A DNA stretch of 64,000 nucleotides from Sanderia malayensis. Taxonomy: Eukaryota; Cnidaria; Scyphozoa; Semaeostomeae; Pelagiidae. The stretch covers positions 1,798,001-1,862,000 of the forward strand of contig RQOL01000024.1 in assembly GCA_013076295.1 (NCBI GenBank), read 5' to 3'. A program made the position numbers and the translations under genes. Of this stretch, positions 53,068-64,000 are shown in pieces (positions within the stretch are counted from its first letter, which is position 1; every line of letters starts with the position of its first letter). The notes beneath the pieces were generated by a model that worked only from the letters and a program-made list of their open reading frames with translations, did not search any database and was not told where the DNA came from.

Positions 53068-56000
53068 TTAATCTTCCGGCCCGGTGCCGTGAAAAGTGAG
53101 CGACCATTCTAAAAACTGTCCGGAACTAACTCGGTTTGTTTCTGGATTTAGTCCGGGTATAAACGGCTCTTGGTAACCGTTGCTAACTTGCACACGCTGT
53201 GACCCAGTCTCCTCTTGTTGCACTTGTACACGTGGGTCTTGGTAGGACAACCCCATTCGCTTCATGGTTTCCTGTTGTTGTAAATCATTTTCAACATTCT
53301 CGATGTTTCTATCGTAACCGTAGACTTGGGAGCTCTGCGTATCATCCCTGGCATCCAGTGCGTTGTTGTCAGCCTCGCTTTGAAACGAGTCGACAAGTCC
53401 TGCTGCTTTGTCGTAAAGTTGAATTTTATTAAATTGCAATTCATCCTCTTTGTCCCCTGTGACCACTGTTCGTCGCTCATTCTCTTTGAATAAGTCTGCC
53501 AAAGCGTCTTCTACAATGACAAATGTAAACAAATCTTAGGCCTTCCAGATCCCTCAGCTTCGTAATTTGCAGTCATTGTAAATTATACCTCATGTCCTAC
53601 TTTTGAAAGTTACTTCGTAGTTTTGTTGCTCTGCCTTTCTCTACTATACCAATCACTTTTAAATTCTACTGAGACCCTCTGTTTTTCGCTTGTAACATTA
53701 ATGTAGTTAATGGCTTTTCATAAATTTGACGTGGGTGTAAAATAAGATGAAACAAACCTGTATCTACTAATCGTTTATCTTCCTCTAGCTCGTTCATTGC
53801 TTGTGGCATCACATTGAGCATTTGCACTTTATTTCGTCGGACTCCTTCTGGATACGAGGCATCCGCCGCTGGTTTTGTTCCTTTTCGTTTTGCTTCGATT
53901 TCTTTCATTTTCTTTTCATCGTCAATCACCTGTACATTGTAAAAAAAAGGTGTTTTAGTCATTACCCCCTGAAATTGTGAAATCTGCGAAATCGTTTATC
54001 AATGGAAATGGTAACTCGTCCAGGGGGTAACAATGATCATTAGGGTACTTAATCCCCTGATGAATATCTGGATTTGCAATGATTATGAATGGGTCAAACA
54101 CGCCGGAACGGGGGATGATGTGGTTGATCTGCGTTGTTTAACAATGGACGACCTGGGTGGGTGGGAGGCAGTGAATATAGTGAGCGTCATAGGGCCTAAC
54201 CTCTTCTTCCAAATCTTCAACATCTGGTTCTTGTCTGCTTGTATCGTGTTGCAAGTATCCATTCAAGTTGAATCCTTTACTTGTCAATGCTGCAATATTA
54301 TCTGTGACGTTTAGTGTCCAGACTCCCTTAGGGTTCTCTCCCCAACAATGCACGGTCATGAATGTCCAATCGTGAAGCCCCTTGTCACTGTCGTCATAGC
54401 GACGTGTTGATAGCATCTCGTTTCGCGTTCCCATTGGTGAGAATAGATCGATGCTGACGTCACCTCGTCGCCTGTGCTGGAACGAGACTGTCAAGGTCAC
54501 GTGTTCGAGTTTCGTTATCTCGTTATCAGTCCCCTCGCATGCTATTGTATCGATTGTTATTGACAGCGTTCCGCCTGCTGGCACTTCCCTGAATTTCAAA
54601 CGAATATTATCTCATTATTACAGCAATAGTCGAATATAAATGGATTTATTAGAGAAAAGGGCCTAATTGAGAGGGAAGCTTGATTGAGCTGTTATGGCAG
54701 TGTTTCCTTTGATTTCGAGTTGCTTCGGATGTGTGTTAATAATTGGAGAAGATATATTCTGAGACCTTGAGTGTTCAGCTTAACTACAGCTGAGATAACC
54801 AACGATAAATGTATGTTAAATTATTAATATATGTTAAATGCAAAGTACTAACTGTGGTGAACTGCTGGATGGTCCTTGGCACTTTCTTTGCCTTCCGACA
54901 TTTTTCCATTTCTTTGCCATGTTCACCATTCTGCTGGCATCCAGGCGACCGAAGCCAAATTTGTGATTGAAGTGGAAACCAGCTCCATTACTGACCCAGC
55001 CTTCGTCAACGGGACTTGTAACTTGTGCTGTGTTTACTATCAAATGCTGCACATCTCTCCACGTTAGTTGTTCACTGTTCGAGAAACAGGCGTGTAATCA
55101 TCACGTAATACCAGGATAGAGGGTTTTCTCATTGAAGTGGTAGGGTAGAATGGATTGGAGTGGAGTAGATTAGAGTGGAGTAGGGTAGAGTAGATTAAAG
55201 TGGATTAGAGTGGATGACAGCAGATTAGAGTAGAGTAGGGTAGAGTAGTTTATAGTGGGTTAGAATGGGTGACAGTAGATTAAAGTAGGGTAGAATAGGG
55301 TAGATTACAGTGGATTAGGGTAGAGTAGGGTAGAGTAGATTAAAGTAGAAGTGGATGGCAGTATATTAGAGTAGGGTAGAATCGATTAGAAGTGATGTGT
55401 TTTTTGAGACTATTATTTTGGCTTACTTGGCCTGAAGGACCAATGCGATGACTCCCGCTGCAAGAGGTGCGGCTGATGACGTCCCTTTGAATTCATCTGT
55501 GCATTTCCCTTTCAAATCTGTTGTGATCTGGCAAACAAGAGTAAACAGTCTGTCATTCTGGCATCTTGTAAAAGCGCAGCATAAACCTATTTTCTTATTG
55601 ATATGGCAATAGAGCTTTGACGATACATGTAGCCGATAAGAATGGTCTGCTTACGATTTTATTTTCTTCCTTTTCTCTGTGCGATCCTCCGTTGAATGTA
55701 ACAGCAAGTGTCGATGAGCAGAGTTCAGTGTAGTATGCGCTCAAACCATGATCACTGATACAGCCGATTGATATCGTGTAGATGCTCGTTGTGTATCCAT
55801 CACAATTGCAATCGTCGTCTGTCAGACCTCCATTGCCTGTTGCCCAAACATAAATGTTGCCCTTACCTCCTCTCCCCTGAAAGATCAAGCACAATAGTTA
55901 CCGTATTGATTTGATTAAACGCCTTCTTCTTTTAAACGCCCAAACACCAGTGATTGAAAACATGAAATGGTTATTACTTTAGTAGTAGCACTATACACCT

Positions 56001-58511
56001 TGGAAATGTAAGACTATGTATCGATAGACCAAGTAATTCTTCTTGCGTTTAAAAATCTTACACCATTGTGTCACTTATACAGCGGGTCCAAATCTTGTTA
56101 TTTACCCCGTAAATATGAGATGAGAGCTTTAAATAAAGTAGCAGATCACCTTCAAAGCTCCTTGCATCAATGCCTCTTGGGCAAGTTTACCCGGTTTTCC
56201 GAATGTCTTCCCATCATCCTTTGGTCCCCAACAGTTGCTATAGATGTCGATGTAGTCGGATTGAAAACTGAGCGAGCTGCCTTCAAGGATATCAGTCGCT
56301 TGACCATCCAACATGCGTACGCCTACAATTGCAGAATGCGGTTAACATCGATTCTCATTACCGTATATACAGTGTGATGTAATGCGGTAATTGGTCAAGG
56401 TTTACCTCCGATACCAGCTGCATATGCGACCCCAACACCGCATACACTGTTGTTAGCCGCTGCCGCTATTTCTCCTGCGCAGCGCGTGCCGTGACTGCGG
56501 GGAGTAAAGAGTCACTCGGTTAGCTGACAAATGGTGCAAGAATAAGCTGGATAATGCTTTCCATGATTATGACAATTTATGATAATTGTGATAAGTTATG
56601 ATAATTATAGTATTGTATGATGATTACGATTATGCCTTTATGCTTAATTATTCTAATTTTTCTCTCACCAATTATCTGGGTCGGAATCACGTGGTTTTGG
56701 GTCTGCATCCATATCGTTGAAATCGTAGCTTGCTTTCTGGTCCTAGATTCCGTAAGAGGATACATAAGTCAGTAGAAATGTATTGCTTTTCCCGTTTGAT
56801 GTTAATAAATTGATGTTACATTGGTAGTTGCAGTTGATGCATCATATGGAAATCATATGTGATTGATATGTCATACGTACATAATTGTCTCTAAGATCGG
56901 GATGGTTGTGATCAACTCCTATGAGAATAATCAGAAAATTAATTACAGGATGAACCAGAGGGTGGCACGCTATGGTGCTGCAAGTCGTCTCAAATATCAA
57001 TTTCATGCCTGCTACGTACCATCGTCGAGAACACTAATGACAACGCCTTTTCCGTTGTATCCCTGTGCCCAAGCTGGTACAACGTTCAAGTCTACGCCTG
57101 GAGGCCCTGTGGACTGTCCCTTGTTTCTCTGTGAGAAGACAAGAACAACAGTGATTGGAGAAGAAAAGAGTAATCAGCCAATCAGGGACATTGGTTTTAT
57201 CACGTGCGTTGACAAGCTGATAGCTGATTGGGTAGATGTAGAGGGCAGACAGTGGACTGATGAATGGAAAATTCTCATGGGGAATTATCAAGAAGACCAT
57301 TGACAACCGAGAGATGCAAAGAATAAAAAAAGTACGTACAAGATACCACTGATCCTTGAATTTAGGGTCAGTCGGAATGCCATCTTTTCTTCTTCTATCC
57401 AACAAATGTTGCTGCTCAGCCCAGAGAACCTGCAATACAAATGGTATGTTTTGTTACTTCTGCGCATGCCTGTGTTACAACACTCTTATTAGTGACCATG
57501 AAAGCATTCGCAAGGGACGCATTTGTCGTGAGTAGCTAGATACTTGCATTTTCCTCAGCTAATAAGTTTTCTGTTTTATCCATCGCTGACCTTCTTGATC
57601 TCTTTCTTGCATGGCGATGTTTGAAATGAAAAAATCCTTCTAAATTTCCAATCTAATAAAGCAACAATACTACAATCATTATACGCATGCATGTAATCAC
57701 TTAATATTACATCTCTTTATTTGATCATACATAGCACATGTCCACGCAAGAACTATCGTTTAGTAAGTAGTGATGTGATTTTATATGCAGCTTTGTATAC
57801 AATAGTCTCATTCATACTGCAGTGATTAGGCGTGTAATATCATTGTTGCTTTGCTGGTATTTTTAAGCCCAAGGGAGCTCGACCTCACACAACCTCCCTG
57901 TATACAGCGAAGTGAACCACACTTCGGCGACTTCATAGTTTACTTTTATTCTTGGCTTAACTCATGATCAATTTTAATATCGCGCCAAGTCCCGAAACGA
58001 AACGTCGTTGAACTTTATTACATGTAAATTGGTGATATTTGCAATTTGTTTACTTGCCATTTATTAAAAAGCAACTACAGACTCAATCTTGCAATTTCAT
58101 TATCTAACTCACGATATAACGAAGTAACATTGTTATGTATTTAATGGCCCCTATTATTACCTGACCCATATTGTGAAAACCATTTCTTTTAGCTAACTGG
58201 TCAACTGACGCAACTTCAGCTGGATTAAGCTGCACTGCCCAAGAATTCGTGAATATCAATCGTCCCTTTTGGCTAGTAAGTGCATCTTCTATCTTCGCTA
58301 AATAAACCTTTTCTTTATGCGATAATTGTGGTGCTGTGAATTTTGATATATCCTCTTCGTATTTGCTAAATTGTTTAGTTTTAATCTTGCCGTGCCATTT
58401 CTTGTTTCTGCGCTGCTCGTGTTTGTGTGAATGACATTGAAAATCCGGTATAAAAAATAATAATGCAAAAATTACTAAAATCCAACAAACTAATAATGTA
58501 GAAGACGCCAT
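53068..58511 (-). CDS. Furin-like proprotein convertase (subtilisin/kexin type)
   Basis: Ca-dependent serine protease of the secretory pathway that cleaves precursors after basic residues. About 13 exons from 58511 to 53068. Signal peptide ([15 protein letters not shown]); prodomain ([20 protein letters not shown]) with a basic cleavage site RRRK; catalytic Asp in VISVLDDG, His in [10 protein letters not shown], oxyanion Asn in YVWATGNGG, Ser in [11 protein letters not shown]. Asn rather than Asp at the oxyanion hole excludes PCSK2. CNCDGY and CSSTLAVTF fit the furin/PCSK1/PCSK5 branch. The P-domain starts [15 protein letters not shown] and reaches [14 protein letters not shown] (54320). About 240 residues of acidic, Gln-rich sequence follow over three exons. 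The last P-domain strand, [16 protein letters not shown], is the C-terminus. There is no Cys-rich region or transmembrane anchor. I do not give a paralogue name. Confidence 0.9.
53962..54030. mobile_element. Tiny MITE-like element, third copy
   Basis: TTACCCCCTG at 53962 and CCAGGGGGTAA ending at 54030, in an intron of the convertase. Same ends as the UTP14 intron elements. Confidence 0.5.
55135..55395. repeat. GTAGA/GTGGA minisatellite in a convertase intron
   Basis: Degenerate 5-bp-based units (GTAGA, GTAGG, TTAGA, GTGGA) run for about 260 bp between the exons at 55066 and 55432. Confidence 0.88.
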
Positions 58512-59408
58512 AGTTTTTATACATCTATTTATACATATTTAGCTGTGTTGGGTATCATATTTGTCTAGTTTAGGCTTGGCTATATCGATACAGGCAAATA
58601 TGCCAGAATTATGATGTCAAGAAGTGGTGCATAACATTAGCAGGTGGTTCATTATCAAAGGAGTTCACTGGTTATTCATGTCTCGACACGCTTGACTCGA
58701 TCCAAAATCCCTGCGATTCTTCAAATTCCCAACGCCTGGAAGACTCCATCGGATTCCCAAGGCGGCAGTTCTGGGTTTTATCAACTTAAATGTAGAGAAT
58801 TCTTGTACTTATTTCCCGTGGTAAAACTTGGCTCTTCATAAGAGAGATGATTTTTTGAATATCGATAGCTCTGGATGCGGGTTTAACCCCTCTTCAAATG
58901 ACCCGTACATGCAACTGAACATTTCATATATTCTGGCTGCCTCATTGATTAGTTTGTTTATCCCCACAAGGCAGCAAGCGTGCACACAATGGAATCTCAA
59001 ACAACAAACTGCCAATGCAATCAAAGATGCTTCGTAAGATTTCCACTAAGTTAATCTCTGAAAGTAAATTGTACCAGGGAGTAGTTGGCTCTAACGGGTA
59101 CATCTGTTTGGCAAGTTACACCGAGTTTCACTGTATGACACTATTTGTCTTGAACCCCTAGAATGTGCGGTGTAGTACATTACGTTTCTATGATTTCGGC
59201 TAATGCAGCGAAATTAATACAAGCTTGCATCGAATCTACATGAATCTAAATCTACCTAAATTTTATTTAGCTTAACAGTAATACACCAGCCATACGTCAA
59301 TTAGATTGGTGTATAAAGATTTTAGTAATGTACAATGGTGAGTGATTGATAACGTCTCTCGCTTTACTTCTCAGATCAGCCTCCGTATGGATTTGGCAGC
59401 TCATTGGA
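58512..59408. other. Intergenic, convertase 5' to LANCL3 3'
   Basis: About 900 bp holding the likely convertase promoter and LANCL3 3' UTR. Open frames on both strands have no protein-like features. Confidence 0.55.
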
Positions 59409-61454
59409 TTAGAATATCTCCATGAATGGAAACGAGGCTTCGGATGGGAATGCAAGGTCAGCAAGAAAACAGGCAGTACCAGCGATCCCTTCGAACATAC
59501 TGTATGGCGCATCTGGAACACGTGAGTTTCCTTTGAATTCTTCCGTCTGCATGAATGCTGCAAACTGTCTTGCTCTGTGTAAATATCTCTCAATGTTTGT
59601 CAATCGGTAAAGCATTAGGAATACGTAGCCATTGCCTGCAAAACATAGGAGTTATACGTAAGGTAAGAAACCTTTACAATGATCGAATGAAGCCTGTACA
59701 ATGAGTGAAGGCATTACAATGGTAGGAAACCTTTGCAATGAGTGGAGTAGAATCATTACAATGACTGAAACCTAATGATTGGTTGAAACCTTACAACAGA
59801 GATAGGATCTGTAGAGATAGGATCTGTAGAGACGAAGCTCTGTGTACAAGAGAGAGTACCTGCTATTCCATGGCAGATTCCAGGTCCTTTTTTCAGCAGT
59901 CCCCTGCTCCATATAAGATCACTGCTTCTTAATGCAGCTGTGAGGTATTTTTCTTCCTTCCAAACAACAAATGCTTTTGCTAGTAGGTAAATGACACCTG
60001 GTGCCCCATGACACCAGTGAACCAATTCGTTCCAATCATCACGATATTCATCAGAAATGGGTGGGTAATTTCCATTTGATTGTTCGCAGCTCAAGAGATA
60101 ATCAACTGAGCCTTTTATATCATGTTCAACCAGTGGGTTATCAGTGAAACATTCAGGGTAGCAAAGTAATATGAGAAGTATTGCAGCTAATCCATGACCG
60201 GCACCTGAAAATATCAGAGAATGTCACTGAGGGTTGGATTGATTTTCACATCAAAGGGGACAAGCAAATGGTTACAAAATATCATTGGTTACAACTGATC
60301 CCAGTTTTCCCTCCTTGAAGACATCTCTTCTTTCTATTCTGATTTCTCAACTCGTTCATTGAACTCAGTAAATTTACCACAAGCGAGATGGGCGTTGTTT
60401 TGCAAGGAATAAATGAAGTATTACCTAGATATTCTGTACCATAGTAGGAATACATTAAAGGACTTGGATGGTTGTGTTTCTTTGAATATTGCCTTCCGGA
60501 TTCGATAATAGCATTGCATAATGGCAGGGTAATTTCGTCAGGAATGACAGAGGTTTGAAAGCGTTGTTTAATCATCAAGCATCCAGCTAAATACCCGGCT
60601 CTTCCCACAAACAATTCATCAGAGCCGTGAGGAAAGAAGTTCAATGGTAAACAGTATTTGTGCATGTCAATGAACTCTTGTAGGTATTCGTTGCATTCTG
60701 CCTGCATGCCTAGAAAGAAAAAAATTGGCATAAAAACTATAAGACTTGTGGATCTACTTGTGTTTGTCTGTTCAGTGATTTTCGTGCATCATTTTGAGAG
60801 ATACTTTTCTTCTGATGGTCATTGAAGCATCTCTCAAAACGTCACACTCACTGTACAAGAGCAAATAGATTAATAACAAAAAATGAAAAATATAGTGATA
60901 ATATTTGTTTACCAATTGCTTCGTATATTAAGCTTGCAGTGCAATATATTCCAGCGTGTCCAAGAAGGAGTGATGCACCTATCCCAGACCTGCTTCGGTC
61001 ACTTTTGCCAACTTCTCTCAAAGAAACCTGTTGAAAATTGAATTGTGCATAATTTAATCATTATTCCTACTATCTATAAAGTTCGTTATTCTTTCACTGA
61101 ATTGATTAGAAGGGGATAGTGCAATGAAAAGAATCTAGAAGATCAAAACTTCAAAAACTTAGAGAAATATAACAAAACAAAACGAAAATAGCAAACCTTG
61201 ATGTATGTTTCGGCAATTTCCAGAAGATATTTTTTCTTTTCTGCAAAAACAGGACATTGTGCCACATGGTAAAATGCATAGCCAATGCCAGCAGCCCCAA
61301 CATACAATGCCCCTTCGCAGTTTTCAGGTAGCGGAGGACAATTCTTGTGAATAATCTGCAGTAACTCGGGCACGTAATCTTTCTGGGCATCAGATACTTC
61401 GCTTAAAGCTTGATTTTCATCCCGCGAGTTCTTAAAATACCGAGGATGCTGCAT
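59409..61454 (-). CDS. LANCL3: LanC-like protein 3
   Basis: Eukaryotic homologue of bacterial lantibiotic cyclases; family members bind zinc and add glutathione to dehydroamino acids in damaged proteins. Five exons: about 61454-61200, 61031-60912, 60713-60426, 60206-59862 and 59639-59409. Double alpha-barrel signatures in order: GALYVGAAGIGYAFYHVAQC, GASLLLGHAGIY, DELFVGRAGYLAGCLMIKQR, MYSYYGTEYLGAGHGLAAIL, LVHWCHGAPGVIYLLAKAF (zinc Cys and adjacent His), KKGPGICHGIAGNGYVFLML (second zinc Cys and His), and FEGIAGTACFLADL. The GSDELFVGRAGYL and SYYGTEYLG wording is closest to LANCL3 rather than LANCL1/2, from family knowledge. Zinc ligands are all present. The frame appears open after the CHGIAG donor only because of an intron. 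Confidence 0.93.
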
Positions 61455-61617
61455 TGTATTATTAATTGCAAATTATAACCACGTTGTTTCCGGTAAACAG
61501 TCAATCTCTCAGTGTGAGCCAAGGGTAAATAAACAAACAAATGCTGTTTTGGTGATACACATTGCAAGAAGGTTGGCAAAAGATACTAGTGGTCAAAACG
61601 AGCTTACCGAGAAATGC

Positions 61618-61625
61618 GCAAAACA
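61618..61625. repeat. 8-bp target duplication GCAAAACA (left)
   Basis: GCAAAACA precedes CATAGAGATAGG and recurs at 62951-62958 directly after CCTATCTCTATG. Confidence 0.8.
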
Positions 61626-62950
61626 CATAGAGATAGGATATAAGATACACTAGAGTGCGCACTCCAATTGACGCATAGATACAAAAGTTGAAGCATTGGC
61701 GGCCATCTTGTTGGAGGCTCGCGGACGAAATTTACGGTCTGAAGCCTTATAATTCAAATGTAAATTACGTGGATATTATTATTGCTGAAGATCAAATAAA
61801 TACTCAAATGTTCCTCAAATCATGGTCGGTTCAATATATTAAAGTTTTATTGGTGGATCGAATGTATTACTACCATTTCCAGAAGACCATATTTTGCTGT
61901 GGAGTGCTATATGAAAACCATGAAAACAGTGGCCCTGGCATTTTGCGATACGAAGTACGGGCGAATTTGTATTTGACGGACGACGCCCAAACTAGGTAAA
62001 TTAGATATCAATCGATACGCAATGATCTCCTGAGTATGAATCTGCAATAAAATTTGTGCAACACGCCCGCATTCAAAAGTTATGCCCCTTTTTATCGGGG
62101 GCCTAACACCTACAAATCACCGATCGACAGCAACTAAAAGTGGGCGCAAGTAAAAATATTGCTAAAATCTTTTAAATGCGGAAATCTTTTGTGAATATTA
62201 TTGCAGATTCATACTCAGGAGGTCATTTCCGACCGATTGATATTTAATTTACCCTATTTGGGGGCAGTCGGTAAAATGGAAATCCGTCTTTCTAAAAATA
62301 GTAGTAATACATTCGATCCAACAACAAAACTTCAATATGTTGAACCGACTATGATATTATGAAGGTTCCAATCTTTATTTGAGGTTAAACAATCGTAATA
62401 TCCACGTAATTCCTGTTCAAAATATAAGGGTTCAGACCGTGAAATTCTGAAATGAGCCTCCAACAAGATGGCGTCCACCCTGCTTCACCGCCCGGGGCCT
62501 GGTCACAGAATAGAGATAATACAGAAGGCCAACTCAAGCATTTTCGATGGTCACGCATGTAAGCGAGGTTAAGGACTCCAAAACACGTGTTGTGTAATAT
62601 GCTAAGTATAATAAATAAAAAAAACACAATAATTATGCCTTCATTTTGTTATTCCATGTATCAGTGAAAGTTTCTTCACTTGTATGTAACGCTCTTTTAA
62701 TGACATTCACCCACAACACCCGCTTTCCCTGCCACTGCATTTTGTCACTATCCGCCATTAAACATAGGCCTATTCTCTTTTCCTATTGTTCGCCCATTGT
62801 TTGGCCACTGGCTACATGAAAACGAGTTTAAGGACTCCACAAATCCATGACCATGAACTTCAAAGGATACCGACACGAGTTGGCCTTCTGTATTATCTTT
62901 ATTCTGTGGCCTGGTTCGCACTCTAGTGTATATTATATCCTATCTCTATG
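61626..62950. mobile_element. 1325-bp foldback element with nested inverted repeats
   Basis: Outer ends CATAGAGATAGGATATAAG / TTATATCCTATCTCTATG are inverted and flanked by GCAAAACA. Inside, a long imperfect palindrome spans about 61695-62485: GCCATCTTGTTGGAGGCTC at 61710 mirrors GAGCCTCCAACAAGATGGC at 62453, and TGGATCGAATGTATTACTAC mirrors GTAGTAATACATTCGATCCA. A second inverted pair (GTCACAGAATAGAGATAATA / TATTATCTTTATTCTGTGGC) lies at 62510 and 62890. No transposase. An 8-bp duplication fits hAT- or P-like elements; the class is undecided. Confidence 0.8.
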
Positions 62951-63614
62951 GCAAAACACGAAAGGTAGTGAGAATGCGCAGTAGCGTAATTGTTGATACT
63001 GCGCAGGAGCGTAGTGACGTATAGGTGTCCATATGGCTGAGGCATTGGCCTTAGGGTTAGGGTTAGAGTTAGGGTTAGGGTTGCGTTATGCGGAGGAGAA
63101 AGGTGGTGAGAATGTGCAGTAGCGTGATTCTTTGTACTGCGCAGGAGCATAGTGACGTATGGGTGTCCATATGGCTGAGGCATTGGCCTTAGGGTTAGAG
63201 TTAGCGTTAGAGTTAGGGTTAGGGTTACGTTATGCGGAGGAGAAAGGTGGTGAGAATGCGCAGTAGCGTAATTCTTTGTACTGCGCAGGAGCATAGTGAC
63301 GTATGGGTGTCCATATGGCTGAGGCATTGGCCTTAGGGTTAGAGTTAGGGTTAGGGTTGCGTTATGCGGAGGAAGGTGGTGAGAATGCGCAGTAGCGTAA
63401 TTGTTGGTACTGCACAGGAGCATAGTGACGTATGGGTGTCCATATGGCTGAGGCATTGGCCTTAGGGTTAGGGTTAGAGTTAGGGTTAGGGTTAGGGTTA
63501 CGTTATGCGGAGGAGAAAGGTGGTGAGAATGCGCAGTAGCGTAATTGTTGGTACTGCGCAGGAGCATAGTGACGTATGGGTGTCCATATGACTGAGGCAT
63601 TGGCCTTAGGGTTT

Positions 63615-63651
<37 letters not shown>

Positions 63652-63730
63652 CGTTACGCGGAGGAGAAAGGTGGTGAGAATGCGCAGTAGCGTAATTGTT
63701 GGTACTGCGCAGGAGCCCATGTGACGTGAG
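62951..63730 (+). repeat. Composite satellite with TTAGGG tracts, array 2
   Basis: Six copies of a 131-150-bp unit start near 62963, 63100, 63243, 63374, 63518 and 63668. Each has GGTGGTGAGAATGCGCAGTA, about 15 bp, TACTGCGCAGGAGC, GTGACGTATGGGTGTCCATA, GAGGCATTGGCC and a variable TTAGGG run, then TTATGCGGAGGA. Unit length differs mainly by TTAGGG copy number. The plan and core motifs match array 1 at 38269-38780. The minus strand is open over most of the array, which is not evidence of a gene. Confidence 0.92.
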
Positions 63731-63803
63731 GCTCTTGAAGATGGCTGACGCAGAAGCATAATATTATTGTCGTGGCAATTTTCATCTAAAAGACGGTCTG
63801 AAG

Positions 63804-63897
63804 ATGCTGAATACGTTTGCCTTTCGTACAATTAGAGCTATTGACTCTTTGGCGTTTAAAATAATTCGTCAAAACCTTCCGAGGGCTGGGTTTTGTG
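63804..63897 (+). CDS. Probable first exon of a mitochondrial-type protein (partial)
   Basis: ATG at 63804 opens 31 codons up to a consensus donor (TTTTGTG|GTGAGTC at 63897/63898). The peptide MLNTFAFRTIRAIDSLAFKI then IIRQNLPRAGFC is rich in Arg, hydroxylated and aliphatic residues and has no Asp/Glu except one Asp, as in mitochondrial presequences. Upstream, AAGATGGCTGACG at 63738 resembles a YY1-type element and opens a very short upstream frame. The gene continues beyond the window, so the product is unknown. A chance frame cannot be excluded. Confidence 0.45.
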
Positions 63898-64000
63898 GTG
63901 AGTCAAATTCGTTAATCATTCAAACTTGCCGGAGATGTTCTTGCTATTTCATATATATTTTTTGTGATCTAAACCATTACTACATTTCATTATTCAAGCC

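Noticed and set aside
62923..63600. 225-codon frame with LTLTLT and MPQPYGHPYVT repeats
   Set aside because: Translation of the composite satellite; TTAGGG on the reverse strand gives Leu-Thr runs. Unit length variation would disrupt any real protein.

Overview
The window reads as nuclear DNA of an invertebrate metazoan. Genes are broken by many GT-AG introns of roughly 40 bp to several hundred bp. The proteins are animal families (exportin-4, NUP43, Akirin, TIPRL, MINPP1, a furin-like convertase, LANCL3). The spaces between and inside genes are full of animal-type transposons (BEL/Pao, hAT, Tc1/mariner/pogo, LINE, foldback elements). I cannot name the taxon from sequence alone; there is no operon structure, prokaryotic signal or CRISPR array.

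Layout. 1-1140: two adjacent satellite-like arrays, both with a unit near 183 bp. 1297-5964 (+): UTP14, small-subunit processome factor. 6509-9291 (-): PH-domain protein with 10-residue repeats. 11136-13462 (-): NUP43, head-to-head with 13799-29290 (+): XPO4. A 6.3-kb BEL/Pao retrotransposon with two identical-looking 476-bp LTRs (16110-22447) sits antisense inside an XPO4 intron, and several small MITEs lie in other XPO4 introns. 29551-31640 (-): an unrecognised predicted membrane protein. 31761-36032: a 4.27-kb foldback element whose arms are long 9-bp minisatellites in inverted orientation, flanked by a 9-bp duplication. 36397-37608 (-): Akirin. 38269-38780: TTAGGG-containing composite satellite just upstream of 38947-40996 (+): CHCHD2/CHCHD10-like gene, whose intron holds a hAT-type element with an 8-bp duplication. 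41416-42723 (-): intronless TADA2A, head-to-head with 43021-44975 (+): TIPRL. 45510-47264 (-): MINPP1. 48024-49381 (-): Ig-domain membrane protein with a repetitive Ser/Thr stalk. 50054-51023: pogo/Tigger-like non-autonomous element. 53068-58511 (-): furin-like proprotein convertase. 59409-61454 (-): LANCL3. 61626-62950: second foldback element. 62951-63730: second TTAGGG composite satellite. 63804-63897 (+): probable first exon of a gene with a mitochondrial-type leader, running out of the window.

The host genes are mostly unrelated housekeeping genes. The exceptions are the divergent NUP43/XPO4 pair (both nuclear-pore transport) and the TADA2A/TIPRL pair. The strongest unusual signals are the 9-bp-unit foldback element, the composite TTAGGG/TGCGCA/TGACGTA satellite found upstream of two genes with mitochondrial-type products, a convertase whose P-domain is split by a long acidic insert, a MINPP1 that lacks the HAE catalytic motif, and an Akirin with a non-canonical C-terminal tail.
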